Notes: generated by a model not told the origin, from the letters alone. A stretch of DNA of 64,000 nt from Tachypleus tridentatus (GCF_004210375.1 NC_134830.1:44273094-44337093), one strand, 5' to 3'. Counted from the first letter of the stretch, positions 34,980 through 46,670 are shown. Made by a program: numbers and translations.

Positions 34980-35078
34980 GATTTGTTTGTTTGGAATTAA
35001 GCACAAAGCTACATAGTGTATCGAAACCCAAATTTTAGCGGTGTGAGCCCGCAGACATGCCGCTGTGCCACTTGGGAT
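34980..35078 (-). repeat. SINE family B, internally deleted
   Basis: CCCAAGTGGCACAGCGGCAT, GCGGGCTCACACCGCTAAAA, GGGTTTCGATAC, then directly the tail TAGCTTTGTGCTTAATTCC. The module between is lost. Confidence 0.88.
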
Positions 35079-36536
35079 CGGCTACAGAGAACATTATAAG
35101 TATACTTCTCCTGTAGTTTCTAGCCGGTTACTTGTTAGAATTGCACTATATATATTGCACTATATATTGCACTATAATAAAACATTGTACATCGTTTCGC
35201 TATAATCAAATATTTCATTAGGTAAACAATTTACATGCTGTAAAAGTTATTTTGAGGGGGAAAAGATAAAAAAGTCATAGTTTTATAACAATTGTCCAAT
35301 AGGTAAAAATTAAAACATTAAGCTGCAACATAAGTTTTCATTTAGTAAAATGTCTTGGAATAAGTCAGCCATATTTAAATTCTTTCAACACATTTTTAAT
35401 ATTGTTACTGTTGTGTAGACATCAAAATGGTTGTAATGACTTGTGTTAACAGGTAAATAAATGAAGTATTTGATATGTTTCCTAACACATTTAACTAGTA
35501 AGTACAGAGAAAACTTTCAAGTTATTGTATAAAGTCAGCAAAAAGAGGCGACCAACAGAGGCGAGACTTTAATGTGTTGACGGTAATTCGAGAACGGGAG
35601 AAAAACTAGATTCGTAACGTTAGACACGACATCAGCGCTTCGGGTTCAGGAATGTAATGTTATAAAGATGAAGATTAGTAATTCGACAGGAAGTACACGC
35701 AAGATATAAATTACAAGAAACGAGTAATATATATTATTACAGAAAAAAAAAAAAAACATTAACAGCTGAGAAGACGTAGAATTTTCATGGCATAAAGTTG
35801 ATATGCGAAAGAAGATCGTTATAAGAAAAAGTTCCGGCCTCGGTATATGTTAAATGTATAACTGTTGTAATAACCTCGAAACTTTGCACTTTTGTTAAGA
35901 AATTATTTCGACATGTACGTTCTTTCATTTCGATAGAATCTTACTACCATTACTTGTGTTGCTTGAAAACATCAGTGATGTTTTTTTTTCTTCTAAAATC
36001 CTCTTATAATTAGGTTAATTCTTTTAAGTAATGCATTAAACTTTTTACGAAACAAGTACGGATTCATTTTCACTAATTGTATTCTTACGTCGACTACAAA
36101 AATGAATTCCTTAAAACGTTACTTTCAAGAAACGTTCAGAACTTATTTTGGTTAATGGGTACAAATTATTCACTTTTCATTCGAATAGAAGCGTTGTATT
36201 ATGCTTATTATAATAGGAATACAAGGAAGATAAAAATGGATTTCTTGAACGAAGGCATGCGTAGTTAAGCCTGAACTCCTACGTTCCTTTTAACCTGACA
36301 TAAAACATATATTTCATGCATATAATCGCACATCAGATCGTTTTATTGAATTTCTAAAATGATTGAAGCACTTTATATCCGTCTAAAATAAGAAAATGAA
36401 TTTATAGAGTTTGCTGTTAGTTTAAAATAGCATTATACTTTCAATTTAATTTCTTGTTTTAAAGAGATATCAATCTTTATTTATAGATATCTTTGATATC
36501 CATATTTACTTTCTTTAAGGAAATTTATCTTTTTAC
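35079..36536. other. AT-rich sequence, no gene seen
   Basis: Low-complexity repeats (TATATTGCAC, three times near 35150) and a poly-A run at about 35743. Nothing else supported. Confidence 0.5.
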
Positions 36537-37112
36537 TTTAGAACGTTTCGTGTGTTGCTACTCAATCACACTTCATTTCCTTATTTGTAACGTTTCCTGT
36601 GTTGCTACATGATCAGACTTCTTTTTTTTTATTTGGAACGTTTCGTGTGTTGCGACTCGATTAGATTACACTCCGTTACTTGGAACGTTTCGTTTGTTGT
36701 TATTCGATCACACTTCATTTCCTTATTTGGAACGTTTCGTCAGTTGTTAGTCGATCCCACTTCATTTCCTTATTTGGAACGTTTCGTGTGTTGTTATTCG
36801 ATCACACTTCATTTCCTTATTTGGAACGTTTCGTGAGTTGTTAGTCGATCCCACTTCATTTCCTTATTTGGAACGTTTCGTAAGTTGTTAGTCGATCCCA
36901 CTTCATTTCCTTATTTGGAACGTTTCGTGAGTTGTTAGTCGATCCCACTTCATTTCCTTATTTGGAACGTTTCGTAAGTTGTTAGTCGATCACACTTCAT
37001 TTCCTTATTTGGAACGTTTCGTGAGTTGTTAGTCGATCACACTTCATTTCCTTATTTGGAACGTTTCGTGAGTTGTTAGTCGATCACACTTCATTTCCTT
37101 GTTTCGGACGTT
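36537..37112. repeat. 47-bp minisatellite, about 12 copies
   Basis: Unit of the form ATTTCCTTATTTGGAACGTT plus TCGTGAGTTGTTAGTCGATCACACTTC. The last seven or so copies are nearly identical; outer copies have diverged. A 75-codon frame at 36609 is a product of the array. Confidence 0.96.
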
Positions 37113-37349
37113 TTGCGTGTTGTTATTCGGTCAGATTTTATCCCTTTGTGTCTAAAAGCTGATATTTACATGTTAAAAATAATAAGATAATAAACTGAAT
37201 ATTCCAACAAACTTGCGTAAAAAATGAACAGTTGTCATTCATATAAGTCAAAGGTTCAGTACAAAACAGCTATAAGCCTTGTAAAGCATACCAGTATACA
37301 CAAAAGTTTTAATAACGTTTAGATAGTAAAGTTCTCTGTTTATCATGAA

Positions 37350-37450
37350 GTTACATGATGTGCTATTTGTGTTGTACCTTCAACGTGTATTGAAACCCGG
37401 TTTTTAGCATTTTAAATCTTCAGAATTACTGCTGAACCATTGGAATGATG
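37350..37450 (-). repeat. SINE family B, diverged
   Basis: GTTCAGCAGTAATTCTGAAG, GCTAAAAACCGGGTTTCAAT and a degenerate 3' part on the minus strand. Confidence 0.7.
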
Positions 37451-37551
37451 GCATAAATAATATAATATTGGAACAAGAGGCGTAAATACAATACGCTGCA
37501 TAAAATAGCAACTAGTTGAAAAGTTACGCTATCGCATGGGCTAGACACATG

Positions 37552-37742
37552 ATAGTAATTATTTAATTGCTATCATAGTTCGTAGCCTATAGTTATTTTA
37601 TTGCTATCACGGTTCATAGCCCCAAATTATATTATTGTTATCATGGTTCATAGCCCACAATTATTTTTTGCTATCATGGTTCCTAGCCCCTATTATTTTT
37701 ATTGTTATCACGGTTCGTAGCCCACAGTTATTGTACTGCTTC
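37552..37742. repeat. 36-40 bp degenerate tandem repeat, about five copies
   Basis: Unit around TTATTGCTATCACGGTTCAT plus AGCCCACAGTTATTT. Confidence 0.9.
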
Positions 37743-37815
37743 AGGTTAAGTAGTTAGCACAGAGGGTCACCTACACAAATTGTACTGTTTTCAAAACAAG
37801 ACCAAAAACTCGAGT

Positions 37816-37842
37816 GCTTTCGAATAGTTGACTATTCTTCAG
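37816..37842 (-). other. Hammerhead-like motif beside a Penelope-like relic
   Basis: On the minus strand CTGAAGA and CGAAAGC enclose the perfect hairpin GAATAGT-CA-ACTATTC. Such CTGA-GA...CGAAA motifs occur at the ends of Penelope-like elements. The first base pair of stem II does not fit a standard hammerhead, so ribozyme activity is doubtful. It lies about 250 bp upstream of the RT fragment but on the other strand. Confidence 0.35.
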
Positions 37843-38084
37843 AAGAATAAATAATAAAGGGTTATGTTTAATGAGTGTGATGAATTATATAGGCTCGGAT
37901 GTCGATGTCACTTGAACCGGATGATCCATGTGAATTGGCCTTAAGAACTAGCCAATCATAACCTAGAGTTGTTTGTGTCAGGTTTAGTTTTGTGTAAAGT
38001 GCATAATGGTTATAAGAATAGCTAACTAACTTATATAAAGATAAAATCAAAATAAACAGCAGAAATAGAAACATTACAGTTCCT

Positions 38085-38370
38085 TTTACCTAAACACCAA
38101 GTTCCAGGTCGATTTTCCACGTCACCAAAAATACACAAACCCATCAATTCTGGACATCCTATTTTTCCTAATTGCGGTAAGCCTACTGAAAACTGATCTG
38201 TTTATGTTGGTCACCACACCAAAGATATTCCCCCGACGTTTAACGTAGTACATTAAAGACAGAATACATTTTCTAAACATAATCTCTGACATTAACAGCA
38301 ACAGATAACTTTCTCCAAACACTATTCTGTGTACTATGGATGTTTCTTCTCTATACACAAGCATTCCCAA
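38085..38370 (+). pseudogene. Penelope-like reverse transcriptase fragment
   Basis: Three plus-strand frames together give the Penelope RT order: a PKIHKP-like block (here KNTQTHQ or PRHQKYTNPSI across a frame change) at about 38130, GHP-FPNCGKPTE, a YVGHHTKDIPP block, then YIKD-IHFLNIISDINSN and finally CTMDVSSLYTSIP, the Asp-bearing RT motif A. The relic stops at 38370 where a SINE B begins, so the catalytic D-D motif is not present. Frame changes near 38130, 38200 and 38290. Confidence 0.8.
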
Positions 38371-38371
38371 A

Positions 38372-38500
38372 AGGTTTGTTTAAAGTTAAGCATAAAGCTA
38401 AACAGGGGCTATCGATTCTCTGCCCACGATGGGTATTCAAACCCAGTTTCTAGCATTGTAAGTCTGCAGACATACAGCTATACCACTGGAGAAGGGCTAT
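38372..38500 (-). repeat. SINE family B inserted in the Penelope-like relic
   Basis: CTCCAGTGGTATAGCTGTAT, TGCAGACTTACAATGCTAGA, AACTGGGTTTGAATACCCAT, GGGCAGAGAATCGATAGCCC and TAGCTTTATGCTTAAC on the minus strand. Confidence 0.9.
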
Positions 38501-38949
38501 TTTAAAAGGTTTTAATTTATAAATGTTTAGAGATCGGACAAAAAACGATTCCTTTTAAAGTTTTACTATATTAATGTGTACCTTGTGTTCCCTTAAGAGC
38601 CCGATGTTAAATATTCGGAAGTATTCAATGAATAACCTCTTGTGTTTAGTATCTGTATTTCACGGTTGTTATTTCTTTTTTTTAATATCATAAAATATTT
38701 TCTTATTACTATACTTTCAAATGATAGAAAAATTATTTTGAACAAATTATTTAAAAAAACACACAAATGGCAATATTTTGTAAATATGCTTTTATATAAT
38801 AAACTTAAGAAATCGCTACATTGTCACATTAAGACTAATGCACTACGTTATAACTATTTATAAAATGAAGACTTATCAAAAATCTATCAAATCAGGTAGA
38901 AAACAAAATGCAACAAATAATGCCTAATCCGAGCTACTATTAAGCAGAT
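38501..38949. other. AT-rich spacer
   Basis: A 73-codon frame at 38642 is AT-driven and unsupported. Confidence 0.5.
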
Positions 38950-39126
38950 TGGTGGCGTAACTGTAGTCGCACCAAACATGCTCGCTCATTCAGCCGTGGG
39001 GTGCGTTATAATGTTACGGTCAATCTCACTATTCGTTGGTAAAAGAGTAGCCCAAGAGTTGGTGGAAGCGGTGATGACTAGCTGCCTTCCCTCTAGTCAT
39101 GCAACGCTAAATTAGGGATGGCTATG
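38950..39126 (+). repeat. SINE family A, 5'-truncated
   Basis: Begins at GTCGCACCAAACATGCTCGC, continues through the middle, and is cut within the 3' module at GGGATGGCTA. Confidence 0.88.
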
Positions 39127-39695
39127 GACTGTAATTCAGCATTCAATTATGTTTGCTATTTTTATGATTGGACTATCTTTTAAACAAAGTATATTCAGTA
39201 ATATATTACATATTATTTCTGTAATCTTTAATCATGTCATCAGAAATTTAAATTATTTAACTTATTTCAGTTATCTGTACGATTTTCAAACGTATTCGTG
39301 ATCAAGTTAAAGCAAAACATGAATCACGTAAGCGCAATATTAATCAATTAAGATGACAAACATTAATTTAAAAAAGCAAGAAATTCTGTCCTTCAAAATA
39401 TCTAAAATAAAACATCTTTGGGAACAAGAAACTCGAAAAGAAGTAATACAACAGAAGAAAAAAAGTATTTCGAATTCACAGAATAAGAACTCAGAAAAAT
39501 ATTAAGACACTGTACGACAGAAACTAACGGGAATTTTAAGAAGAATCATAATGGCAAAAAAAAAATCAGAAACAGGTGGTATTATCAAAAAAAAACTGAA
39601 AATATAACAGGAACCGGTAAAAACCAATCATTAGATAATCTTATTATACATAAATGTTAAACGCAGTACGGTCAAAAGGACACATAATACAAACA
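39127..39695. other. AT-rich spacer
   Basis: No feature seen; A-rich runs. Confidence 0.5.
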
Positions 39696-39707
39696 ATTCA
39701 TTTGATT

Positions 39708-39889
39708 GTTTTTTTTTGGAATTTCGCACAAAGCTACTCGAGGGCTATCTGTGCTAGCCGTCCCTAATTTAGCAGTGTAAGTCTAGAGGGAAGGCAGCTA
39801 GTCATCACCACCCACCGCCAACTCTTGGGCTACTCTTTTACTAACGAATAGTGGGATTGACCATCACATTATACGCCCCCACGGCTGGG
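39708..39889 (-). repeat. SINE family A, 5'-truncated with target duplication
   Basis: The tail, 3' module and middle are present; the tRNA-like head is missing. ATTCATTTGATT occurs at 39696-39707 and again at 39890-39901. The duplication shows the copy was already truncated when it inserted. Confidence 0.97.
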
Positions 39890-40147
39890 ATTCATTTGAT
39901 TCCCACAAAGAAAAATAAAGCCACGCACCGTGAGCGAACAAAAAAAATCACGTGATCTTAACAAAAATATCCTGAGAAATATATGCGAAACGAAAACAAA
40001 ATTTCTCCAGAAACTTAATGAATATTTCGAAAATCAGATAATCAAACCTAAACTAAAACGTTCTGGAGAAACAAAGTCAGGGTAATCAAGTTTATTTCGA
40101 ATAAATTACAACAAACTAACTTGCAAAAAATTACTATAATAATAATC

Positions 40148-40265
40148 AGCATATCAGTGGCATGACGGTATGTCTATAGACTTACAACACTAAAAACCGG
40201 GTTTCGATACTCGTGATTGGCAGAACACAGATATCCCATTGTTTAGCTTAACATCAAGCAAACAA
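40148..40265 (+). repeat. SINE family B, full-length
   Basis: AGTGGCATGACGGTATGTC, ACTTACAACACTAAAAACCG, GGTTTCGATACTCGTGATTG, ACACAGATATCCCATTGTTT, AGCTTAACATCAAGCAAACA. Confidence 0.92.
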
Positions 40266-41417
40266 AGTAATTTACGCTTCGCAAGCAGCGGTTTCGTTTG
40301 AGTACAATAGTTCTATCGTCTAATGTTAGTTTAGATGATTAAATTATTTGTTTATCTTTTATTTTCCTATATTCCTTCCGGTGTGCTTTTCCTTAACAAC
40401 CACGTTATTTACGATAGCAATAAGATTAATTAATTAATTAACTATACCATTAAGAGGTAAACGGGATTCCTGATGAGGTTGATATGTTTCTATATCAGCG
40501 ACAAGCTAATTGTTGTAAATATTAGACACAATCAAGATTCACAAATTTTGTTCTTACTAATTCTGACACTAAAACTAGTTTGATATTACAAGTTCCTTAG
40601 ATGTAAAGAATATTTAATGAACTTGAACTGAAACCCAAGAATATCTTTATTTTGGAGAAAAACGAATTAACTTTAGATTAAATTCCTGAGGAAATAATAT
40701 TCCCAAATATTTATAATTAAGACAATATAAGAAGACATAGGGTAATTTTAAAAGTATTGATAATTCATAAATAAGCTTTGTAAGTAGGCATTTGCATACA
40801 TTAAAATTATGTCTTTCTCTCATTTAATTCAAAACGAGATAGGAATGGCTTGTAAAGCACTACGAAATAATTTTATTCTGAAATAACTGAAACACTCGAC
40901 GTTGGTTAGTGTCGTTTCTGGGAAAGGAATTATGGGCTTCTTAAGACGGGCACAAAGACACGTGTTGTTCATCTTTTGCAAACAAAGTTTCCTAGTTTCG
41001 TTAGATAAGCTGTAAGTAACTTTTCGAAAGCAATTTTTGAGGTTTATAAAATCACAGTCTCATATAAACAAAAGTATTCTATACCCAACTCCATAATTTT
41101 ATGTTTTTGAAACTTTCTTGTTCTCGACCTAGGTGGCGTTTTATTGGTCCGAGTCTACAATGTTTTTCAGCTATTCTTTATAAAATGGAGTAAAATAAAT
41201 TTTTTCTAACTCGTATTGAAGCAATTTATTTTTCGTTTTAATTTTTTTGCTAAAACATTCACCGATCATTAAATGAAAATATAACACATTCTTAATAATA
41301 GGAACGTAGTATGACGTGGTAACTAAAAAAAAACAAAACAAGGGACAACGCAACGCTCAAGGTTAACCATATTTTGTAAGCAATTCCATAATAATATCTT
41401 AAGTTAGTTATAATTTG
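40266..41417. other. AT-rich sequence
   Basis: No gene recognised. Confidence 0.5.
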
Positions 41418-41645
41418 GTTTTGGCATGACCTGGTGGTTAAGGGGCTCGATTCGCGCTCTGCGGATTTGAATTCATGTTACTGAACTTCCTCGCCCTTAC
41501 ACCCATGGGATCGATATAATGTGACGATCAATCCTACTATTCGTTGGTAAAAGAGAAGCCCAAATGTTGGTGATGGATAGTCTTGACTAACTACCTTCCC
41601 TCTTGTCTATTCCCACTAAATTAGGGACGGTGGGGTAAATAAGTT
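41418..41645 (+). repeat. SINE family A, diverged
   Basis: TTTTGGCATGACCTGGTGGT head, then GATATAATGTGACGATCAAT, CTACTATTCGTTGGTAAAAG and TACCTTCCCTC. The 3' module is lost after AAATTAGGGACGG. Confidence 0.85.
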
Positions 41646-41831
41646 TTCTCTAAAACTTTGGGTTAAATTAAAAATGCACCAAACTAGTCATAGTTTCTCA
41701 TATTCAGTTGTGGCAAATCTGTTAAAAGCGAGATGTAACATGAAACAAAACGTAAGATTCCAAATAAATGTAATTCTTATACCTCCAATCATCAACGTTA
41801 CATTAGCTATATCTCGATGAAGTCTGTAATG

Positions 41832-42116
41832 GGGGTCCGGCATGGCCTAGCGCGTTAAGGCGTGCACTTCGTAATCTGAGGGTCGCGGGTTCGCGCCCGA
41901 GTCGCGCCAAAACATGCTCACCCTCCCAGCCGTGGGGGCGTTATAATGTGACGGTCAATCCCACTATTCGTTGGTAAAAGAGTAGCCCAAGAGTTGGCGG
42001 TGGGTGGTGATGACTAGCTGCCTTCCCTCTAGTCTTACACTGCAAAATTAGGAACGGCTAGCACAGATAGCCCTCGAGTAGCTTTGTGCGAAATTCCAAA
42101 AAACAAACAAACAAAC
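41832..42116 (+). repeat. SINE family A, full-length with target duplication
   Basis: Complete copy of the GC-rich sub-type. AAGTCTGTAATG lies directly before (41820-41831) and after it (42117-42128), a perfect 12-bp target duplication. The tail is CCAAA followed by AAAC repeats. Confidence 0.98.
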
Positions 42117-42157
42117 AAGTCTGTAATGAATGTTAAAATAACGTTGAATGATAAATT

Positions 42158-42376
42158 CCTTTGGAATCCCCGTCACACCAAACATGCTCACCCTTTCAGC
42201 TGTGAGAGCATTATAATGTTACAGTCAATCCCACTATTCGTTGGTAAAAGAATAGCCCAAGAGTTGGCAGTGGGTGGTAATGACTAGCTGCCTTCCCTCT
42301 AATCTTACACTGCAAAATTAGGGACAGCTAGCGCAGGTCGCTCTCGTGTCGCTTTACGCGAAATTCCAAAAAGATA
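42158..42376 (+). repeat. SINE family A, headless copy
   Basis: Starts at GGAATCCCCGTCACACCAAA and runs to GCGAAATTCCAAAAAG. Only about 40 bp separate it from the complete copy upstream. Confidence 0.93.
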
Positions 42377-42990
42377 CAATGCTTTGGAATCAACGTATTT
42401 TATCACAAGTTTCTCTGTTGTTTGAATGTTGCTTCTTAACATAGTGTTTTAAAAAAAAGTGTTATCGTTTAGAAAATAACTATTTTTACATCATAATTTA
42501 GATCATCAGTTTATTACAATCACTCGAATTTTTAACTTTAAGTGAATGAGGCATTTTTGGTTACAAAAAACAGCAATTCTTTAGTGAAGTTTACATAAGA
42601 TTATTTGATATGTATAATCTGAACAGCATCATATGTGACTCAAGGGCTAAACGGGGCAGTTCAGATTCAAACCCCAAAGTACAATAAATATAGTCAATTT
42701 CGAGCTGTTAACTAGAGGAACGCAAAACAATCAGTAATACACGCCACAAGGGACATGTCCATCGGATTGGCGCGAGCGAATACGGTAGACTCCCTATGGT
42801 GGAACTTTCTCAACAACCCCTCATCTGAGATACAATTTTTTTTAAGATTTTAAAGCTCTGTACATTGTGATTCCTTAATGGATCAGATGTAAATCTAAAG
42901 ATTTTGTAACGCTAAAAACATAATATCATATTCTGTAGTCTAAAATATGTAAAGAAGTATATACATTTCATAGTGAATTTACATATCCTG
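42377..42990. other. AT-rich spacer
   Basis: No feature seen apart from a more GC-rich stretch at 42640-42830 without an open frame. Confidence 0.45.
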
Positions 42991-42994
42991 CTAA

Positions 42995-43180
42995 TGTAAT
43001 GAGTCGCATTACGAGGGTCACGGGTTCTATGCTCTGTCCCACCAAACATGTTCGCTCTTTCAGCAGTGGAGGACGTTGTAATGTGACGGGTAATTCCACT
43101 ATTTGTTGGTAAAAGAGTAGCCCAAATTTTGGCAGTATGTGGTGATAATTAACTTCCTTCCCTAATATAACTACTAACTC
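42995..43180 (+). repeat. SINE family A, diverged partial copy
   Basis: GAGTCGCATTACGAGGGTCA, CACCAAACATGTTCGCTCTT and GTTGGTAAAAGAGTAGCCCA; the 3' end is lost. Confidence 0.85.
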
Positions 43181-43257
43181 TTCGACGATATTCATGACTA
43201 ACTAAATGCTGCCAAACGTTTTCTAGTAATTGACATTTAAAGCTTTATAATTTGTAT

Positions 43258-43370
43258 GACTCCCCTAATGGCACCGTGGTAAGTCTGTAAACATATATTG
43301 CCAGTGGTGGACAGAGCACAGAACTCCCTTTGTATAGCTTTGTGCTTAACAACAACAACAAATTTGTTCG
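43258..43370 (+). repeat. SINE family B
   Basis: CTCCCCTAATGGCACCGTGG, a shortened B-box region, then GTGGACAGAGCACAGAACTC and TAGCTTTGTGCTTAACAAC. Confidence 0.85.
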
Positions 43371-43426
43371 AAATATTCATGTTGTTACTTAAAAGAAAGA
43401 TTTATTTTATAGCATTAATTATGAAT

Positions 43427-43660
43427 AGTTTGTTTGTTTTTGAATTTCGCCCAAAACTACTCGAGGGCTATCTGCGCTAGCCGTCCCTAATTTAGCAGTG
43501 TAAGACTTGAGGGAATGCAGGTAATCATCACCACCTTCCCCCAACTCTTGGGCTACTCTTTTACCAACGCATAGTGGGATTGACCGTCACATTATAGTTG
43601 TTTGGTGCGACCGCGACCCTCAGAATTCGAACGCCTTAACACGTTTCGCCATGCCGGACC
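43427..43660 (-). repeat. SINE family A, with internal loss
   Basis: 3' module, middle and part of the head on the minus strand. About 40 bp around ATGCTCGCCC is missing. Confidence 0.9.
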
Positions 43661-45279
43661 CACTATGAAGAGAGAAGTTCTAGTGGCTAAATTATTTCAG
43701 AAACTAATTTTTTTAATAACACGAAAGGAAATGTCATTAAAGTACCAAACACTATAATATTAATTAATTATTGAATAATTCATAAGAAACTTTAAAATAC
43801 TTGAATTTTAAAAGTACGTTGCAATGTTCGTTTATTTCTTTCCTTTAAAAGAAACTGAAAATCATTTTAAAACAGTTAAACCGATTACCTTTTTTTTTAA
43901 GGCAGTTTTCAAACACATAGCTGAACAATCGCTATCTTGGACTTCAACAAAATAAATTAAGTTATGGAACCGGTCATTGAAGGAAACTCAAACCAAACAA
44001 TGTAGTAAAATTTTTCAAAAAGTTAAAATGTTCATGGAAAAGAAGCAAGCTTATGGTTGGTTGTGTGCTTTCTTTGTCTAGACCGGTGTTGATTTGCTGT
44101 AGATTTGTCGTATAATTAGGGATAAGTTTGATTTCAAGACTGTCTGGCAAACAGTCGTAAATTACAAATATACTTTTAACTCGGTGAACCGTTATACTTT
44201 ATAAAAAGGAGGTACGTTGGAACTAAAACACTGAGAGTGAGAAAAATAAACGTATTTTTATTTGATTAAATTACGCATGCATTGTGAGCAAAGTGCCACA
44301 ACATAGTGATATATATATATATACATACACGTGTGTGTGTGTTGTGTACGTAAGAAATGTAATATTCAAATATCTAAAATAACTGAGTTTCTGTTAAAGA
44401 CATCATTAAAATTTGAGATTCTTCTTAGGTTCACAGTTTTATTAAATTAAGAAAGGAACAAATTAAATTTGATTTTGTGTATTTATCTCATTACGAAGAA
44501 TTATCACGTAATGCACAATATACACACACACACATATATATATATAAACTTGTCTCCCACTCCTAACTTATTAGGTCGAATTTAATTATACTTCATGCTA
44601 AGCATGACTGTGTTTCGTATCCAGCCGTTTATGTCTCAGATATTTCAATGATCGATTATCTACAAAATGTATTATATTATACGATCCCTAGATGATATGC
44701 ATCATACGACACAATGATGTGGTTCGCACGATACGGGCTTTGCAATGTTCTAAACACTACTAGAACATAACAAATGCCACACTTTGTTGGTACGCATCAT
44801 ATGACACGATAATTTGGTCCACGATACGGGCTTTGTGAAGTTCTAAATGCTACTAGTACCTAACAAGTGCCACACTTTGTATATCCTAGGGCAACATATT
44901 CACACACTAGATTAGCTATTTCACTGTCGTGAGGATGAAGTTGAGCCAATTTAGTTCCCACGTACGCTATTGCTAAATTTTACTAATGCTATGTGTGTGT
45001 GTCTTAAGATAAAATTTATTAAATAACTCAAAAGCGCTGGTTTTCAAAAATAAAATAATTTTTATGTTTTTTTTTTCACATTTATTCGAAGCTTGCTGTT
45101 GCATCTGACCATATTGCTACGCGTTTCACATCTTTTATGTGTAAAAATATTTTAATCTGTGTAATGCATTGCATTTATGACGTCGTGTTCATATGAAAAT
45201 ATTACATGGTATATAGAAATTTTTCGTTGTTTGGGGTAGGGAGCTTTAAGCTGTTAGTGTTTGTGCTACTTAGAATCCG
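43661..45279. other. AT-rich sequence with short duplications
   Basis: Contains TA/TG microsatellites (about 44309-44345 and 44521-44548) and the duplication listed at 44695. No gene recognised. Confidence 0.5.
44695..44882. repeat. Direct duplication of about 95 bp
   Basis: GCATCATACGACACAATGAT, CACGATACGGGCTTTG and CAAATGCCACACTTTGT occur twice in order with about 85% similarity by eye. Confidence 0.85.
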
Positions 45280-45355
45280 TGTTTTGATTACAGTGGAGGG
45301 CAGAGCACAGATAGCCCATTGTGTATATTTGTGCTTAAATTACAAAAACAACAAC
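45280..45355 (+). repeat. SINE family B, 3' part
   Basis: GTTTTGATTACAGTGGAGGG, CAGAGCACAGATAGCCCATT and TTTGTGCTTAAATTAC. Confidence 0.85.
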
Positions 45356-45591
45356 ATAATATTTGATTTATCATTGGACTGCGTAATTCAAGATATTTTT
45401 AATAATTATAAATTATTACCATTTCTTTATCATTCAAAATTGACAACTGTTAAAAACATATGCTCAGCTCTAGGATATGTTGTTGCCTGAGAATATTCGG
45501 TTCTGAAATATATTACAACAACAAAAGAGATAAACGTTTAATATGATCGATAAAAATTATAAATGAACCCAGATATATTGTACTGTCAATT

Positions 45592-45963
45592 ATGTTCACG
45601 TTGCACATGTCGTGCTGGCAACATACATTTTTATTTTGCACATTTGACACCTTATGCCCCCCTCGGAAAGAAAATGTTTATTTTGTCTTCAAATTTGATC
45701 ATCTGTTTGCTGTTCCCTTCGACATCGGTTATTATTTCGACTACCCCTTGCAAGGGACGGAAGTGTACATAAGTACAGTTATTTTAGCAGCGGGTTATAT
45801 TGGTATATCTGGGGCCTTATTTGGAAGGTACAACATGAACGAAATTCAAGAAAAATGGTCATTGTTCACAGCATGTCCGTGTAAAACTGTTTGTTCATTG
45901 CCCATGAACTCAATATGGATGTCAGAAAAACATCTGAGAATGTTATCATTGACTAAATTGTAA
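45592..45963 (+). CDS. Unrecognised 123-codon open frame
   Basis: An ATG-started frame with fairly even composition for this window (Cys-rich start, then a hydrophobic stretch TVILAAGYIGISGALF at about residues 62-77). No family recognised and no splice partners seen. It could be a relic of a transposon protein or a chance frame. Confidence 0.2.
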   Translation: MFTLHMSCWQHTFLFCTFDTLCPPRKENVYFVFKFDHLFAVPFDIGYYFDYPLQGTEVYISTVILAAGYIGISGALFGRYNMNEIQEKWSLFTACPCKTVCSLPMNSIWMSEKHLRMLSLTKL

Positions 45964-46113
45964 GATTTGACTTCTTGATTCTAGCCTAAGGTCAGGAAGA
46001 CTTGCTTCATGTCCGAACTTGACCAAAGAGTAGTGTAAGACTGAATTATGAATTATTTTTTGTCGAGATCGACAAAATAGGTAAATACGGAAGTGAATCA
46101 AGATTTTTTTCCT

Positions 46114-46180
46114 TGCATGTCCAGATAGTTAGGGCGCTAGACTAGCAATCTGAGGGTTCCAGGTTCAGGTCAGATCGAAA
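46114..46180 (+). repeat. tRNA-like SINE head, solitary
   Basis: TGCATGTCCAGATAGTTAGG, GACTAGCAATCTGAGGGTTC and CAGGTTCAGGTC resemble the family A head. The body is not recognisable. Confidence 0.5.
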
Positions 46181-46298
46181 GGTAAGATTCGATTGTCATA
46201 CCTATTACTTTTCAAGGACTTTAAAGTGTGGGGGCGATTTTTATCAATGGAAAGCGACCCATGAACCCTCAGATTTATAGCAAACCAAAAACTGGCCA

Positions 46299-46548
46299 GT
46301 TTATTTTGCATTTTGCACAAAACTATGCGAGAGCTCTCTGCGCAAGCCATCTACAATTTAGCAGCGAAAGACTAGTGAGGAGGCAGCTGGTCAGAGCTAC
46401 CCACCGCTAACTCTTGGGCTATTCTTTTATTATCGAATACTCAGAATGATTGTTACATTATAACGTCCTCACGGGTGAAAGGGCGAACATGTTCATTGAC
46501 GAGATTCAAACTCGAAGCCTGCAGTTAGTGCCCTAACCATCTGACCAA
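46299..46548 (-). repeat. SINE family A, diverged full-length
   Basis: Whole module order is preserved on the minus strand with many changes, for example CGCAGAGAGCTCTCGCATAG in the 3' module. Confidence 0.88.
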
Positions 46549-46561
46549 TAACTTTTGTGTA

Positions 46562-46670
46562 TGCTTGTGTACATGAGTGTTTCTTATAGCAAAGTCACAT
46601 CGGCTGTGTCCACCTAGGGGAATCAACTCCTTGATTTAGCGTTGTAAATCCAAAGATTTACAGCTGCCCC
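46562..46670 (-). repeat. SINE family C
   Basis: GGGGCAGCTGTAAATCTTTG, GGATTTACAACGCTAAATCA, GGAGTTGATTCCCCTAGGTG and TTGCTATAAGAAACACTC on the minus strand. Confidence 0.88.

Noticed and set aside
36609..36836. 75-codon open frame on the plus strand
   Set aside because: It lies wholly inside the 47-bp minisatellite and its peptide is just the repeat translated.
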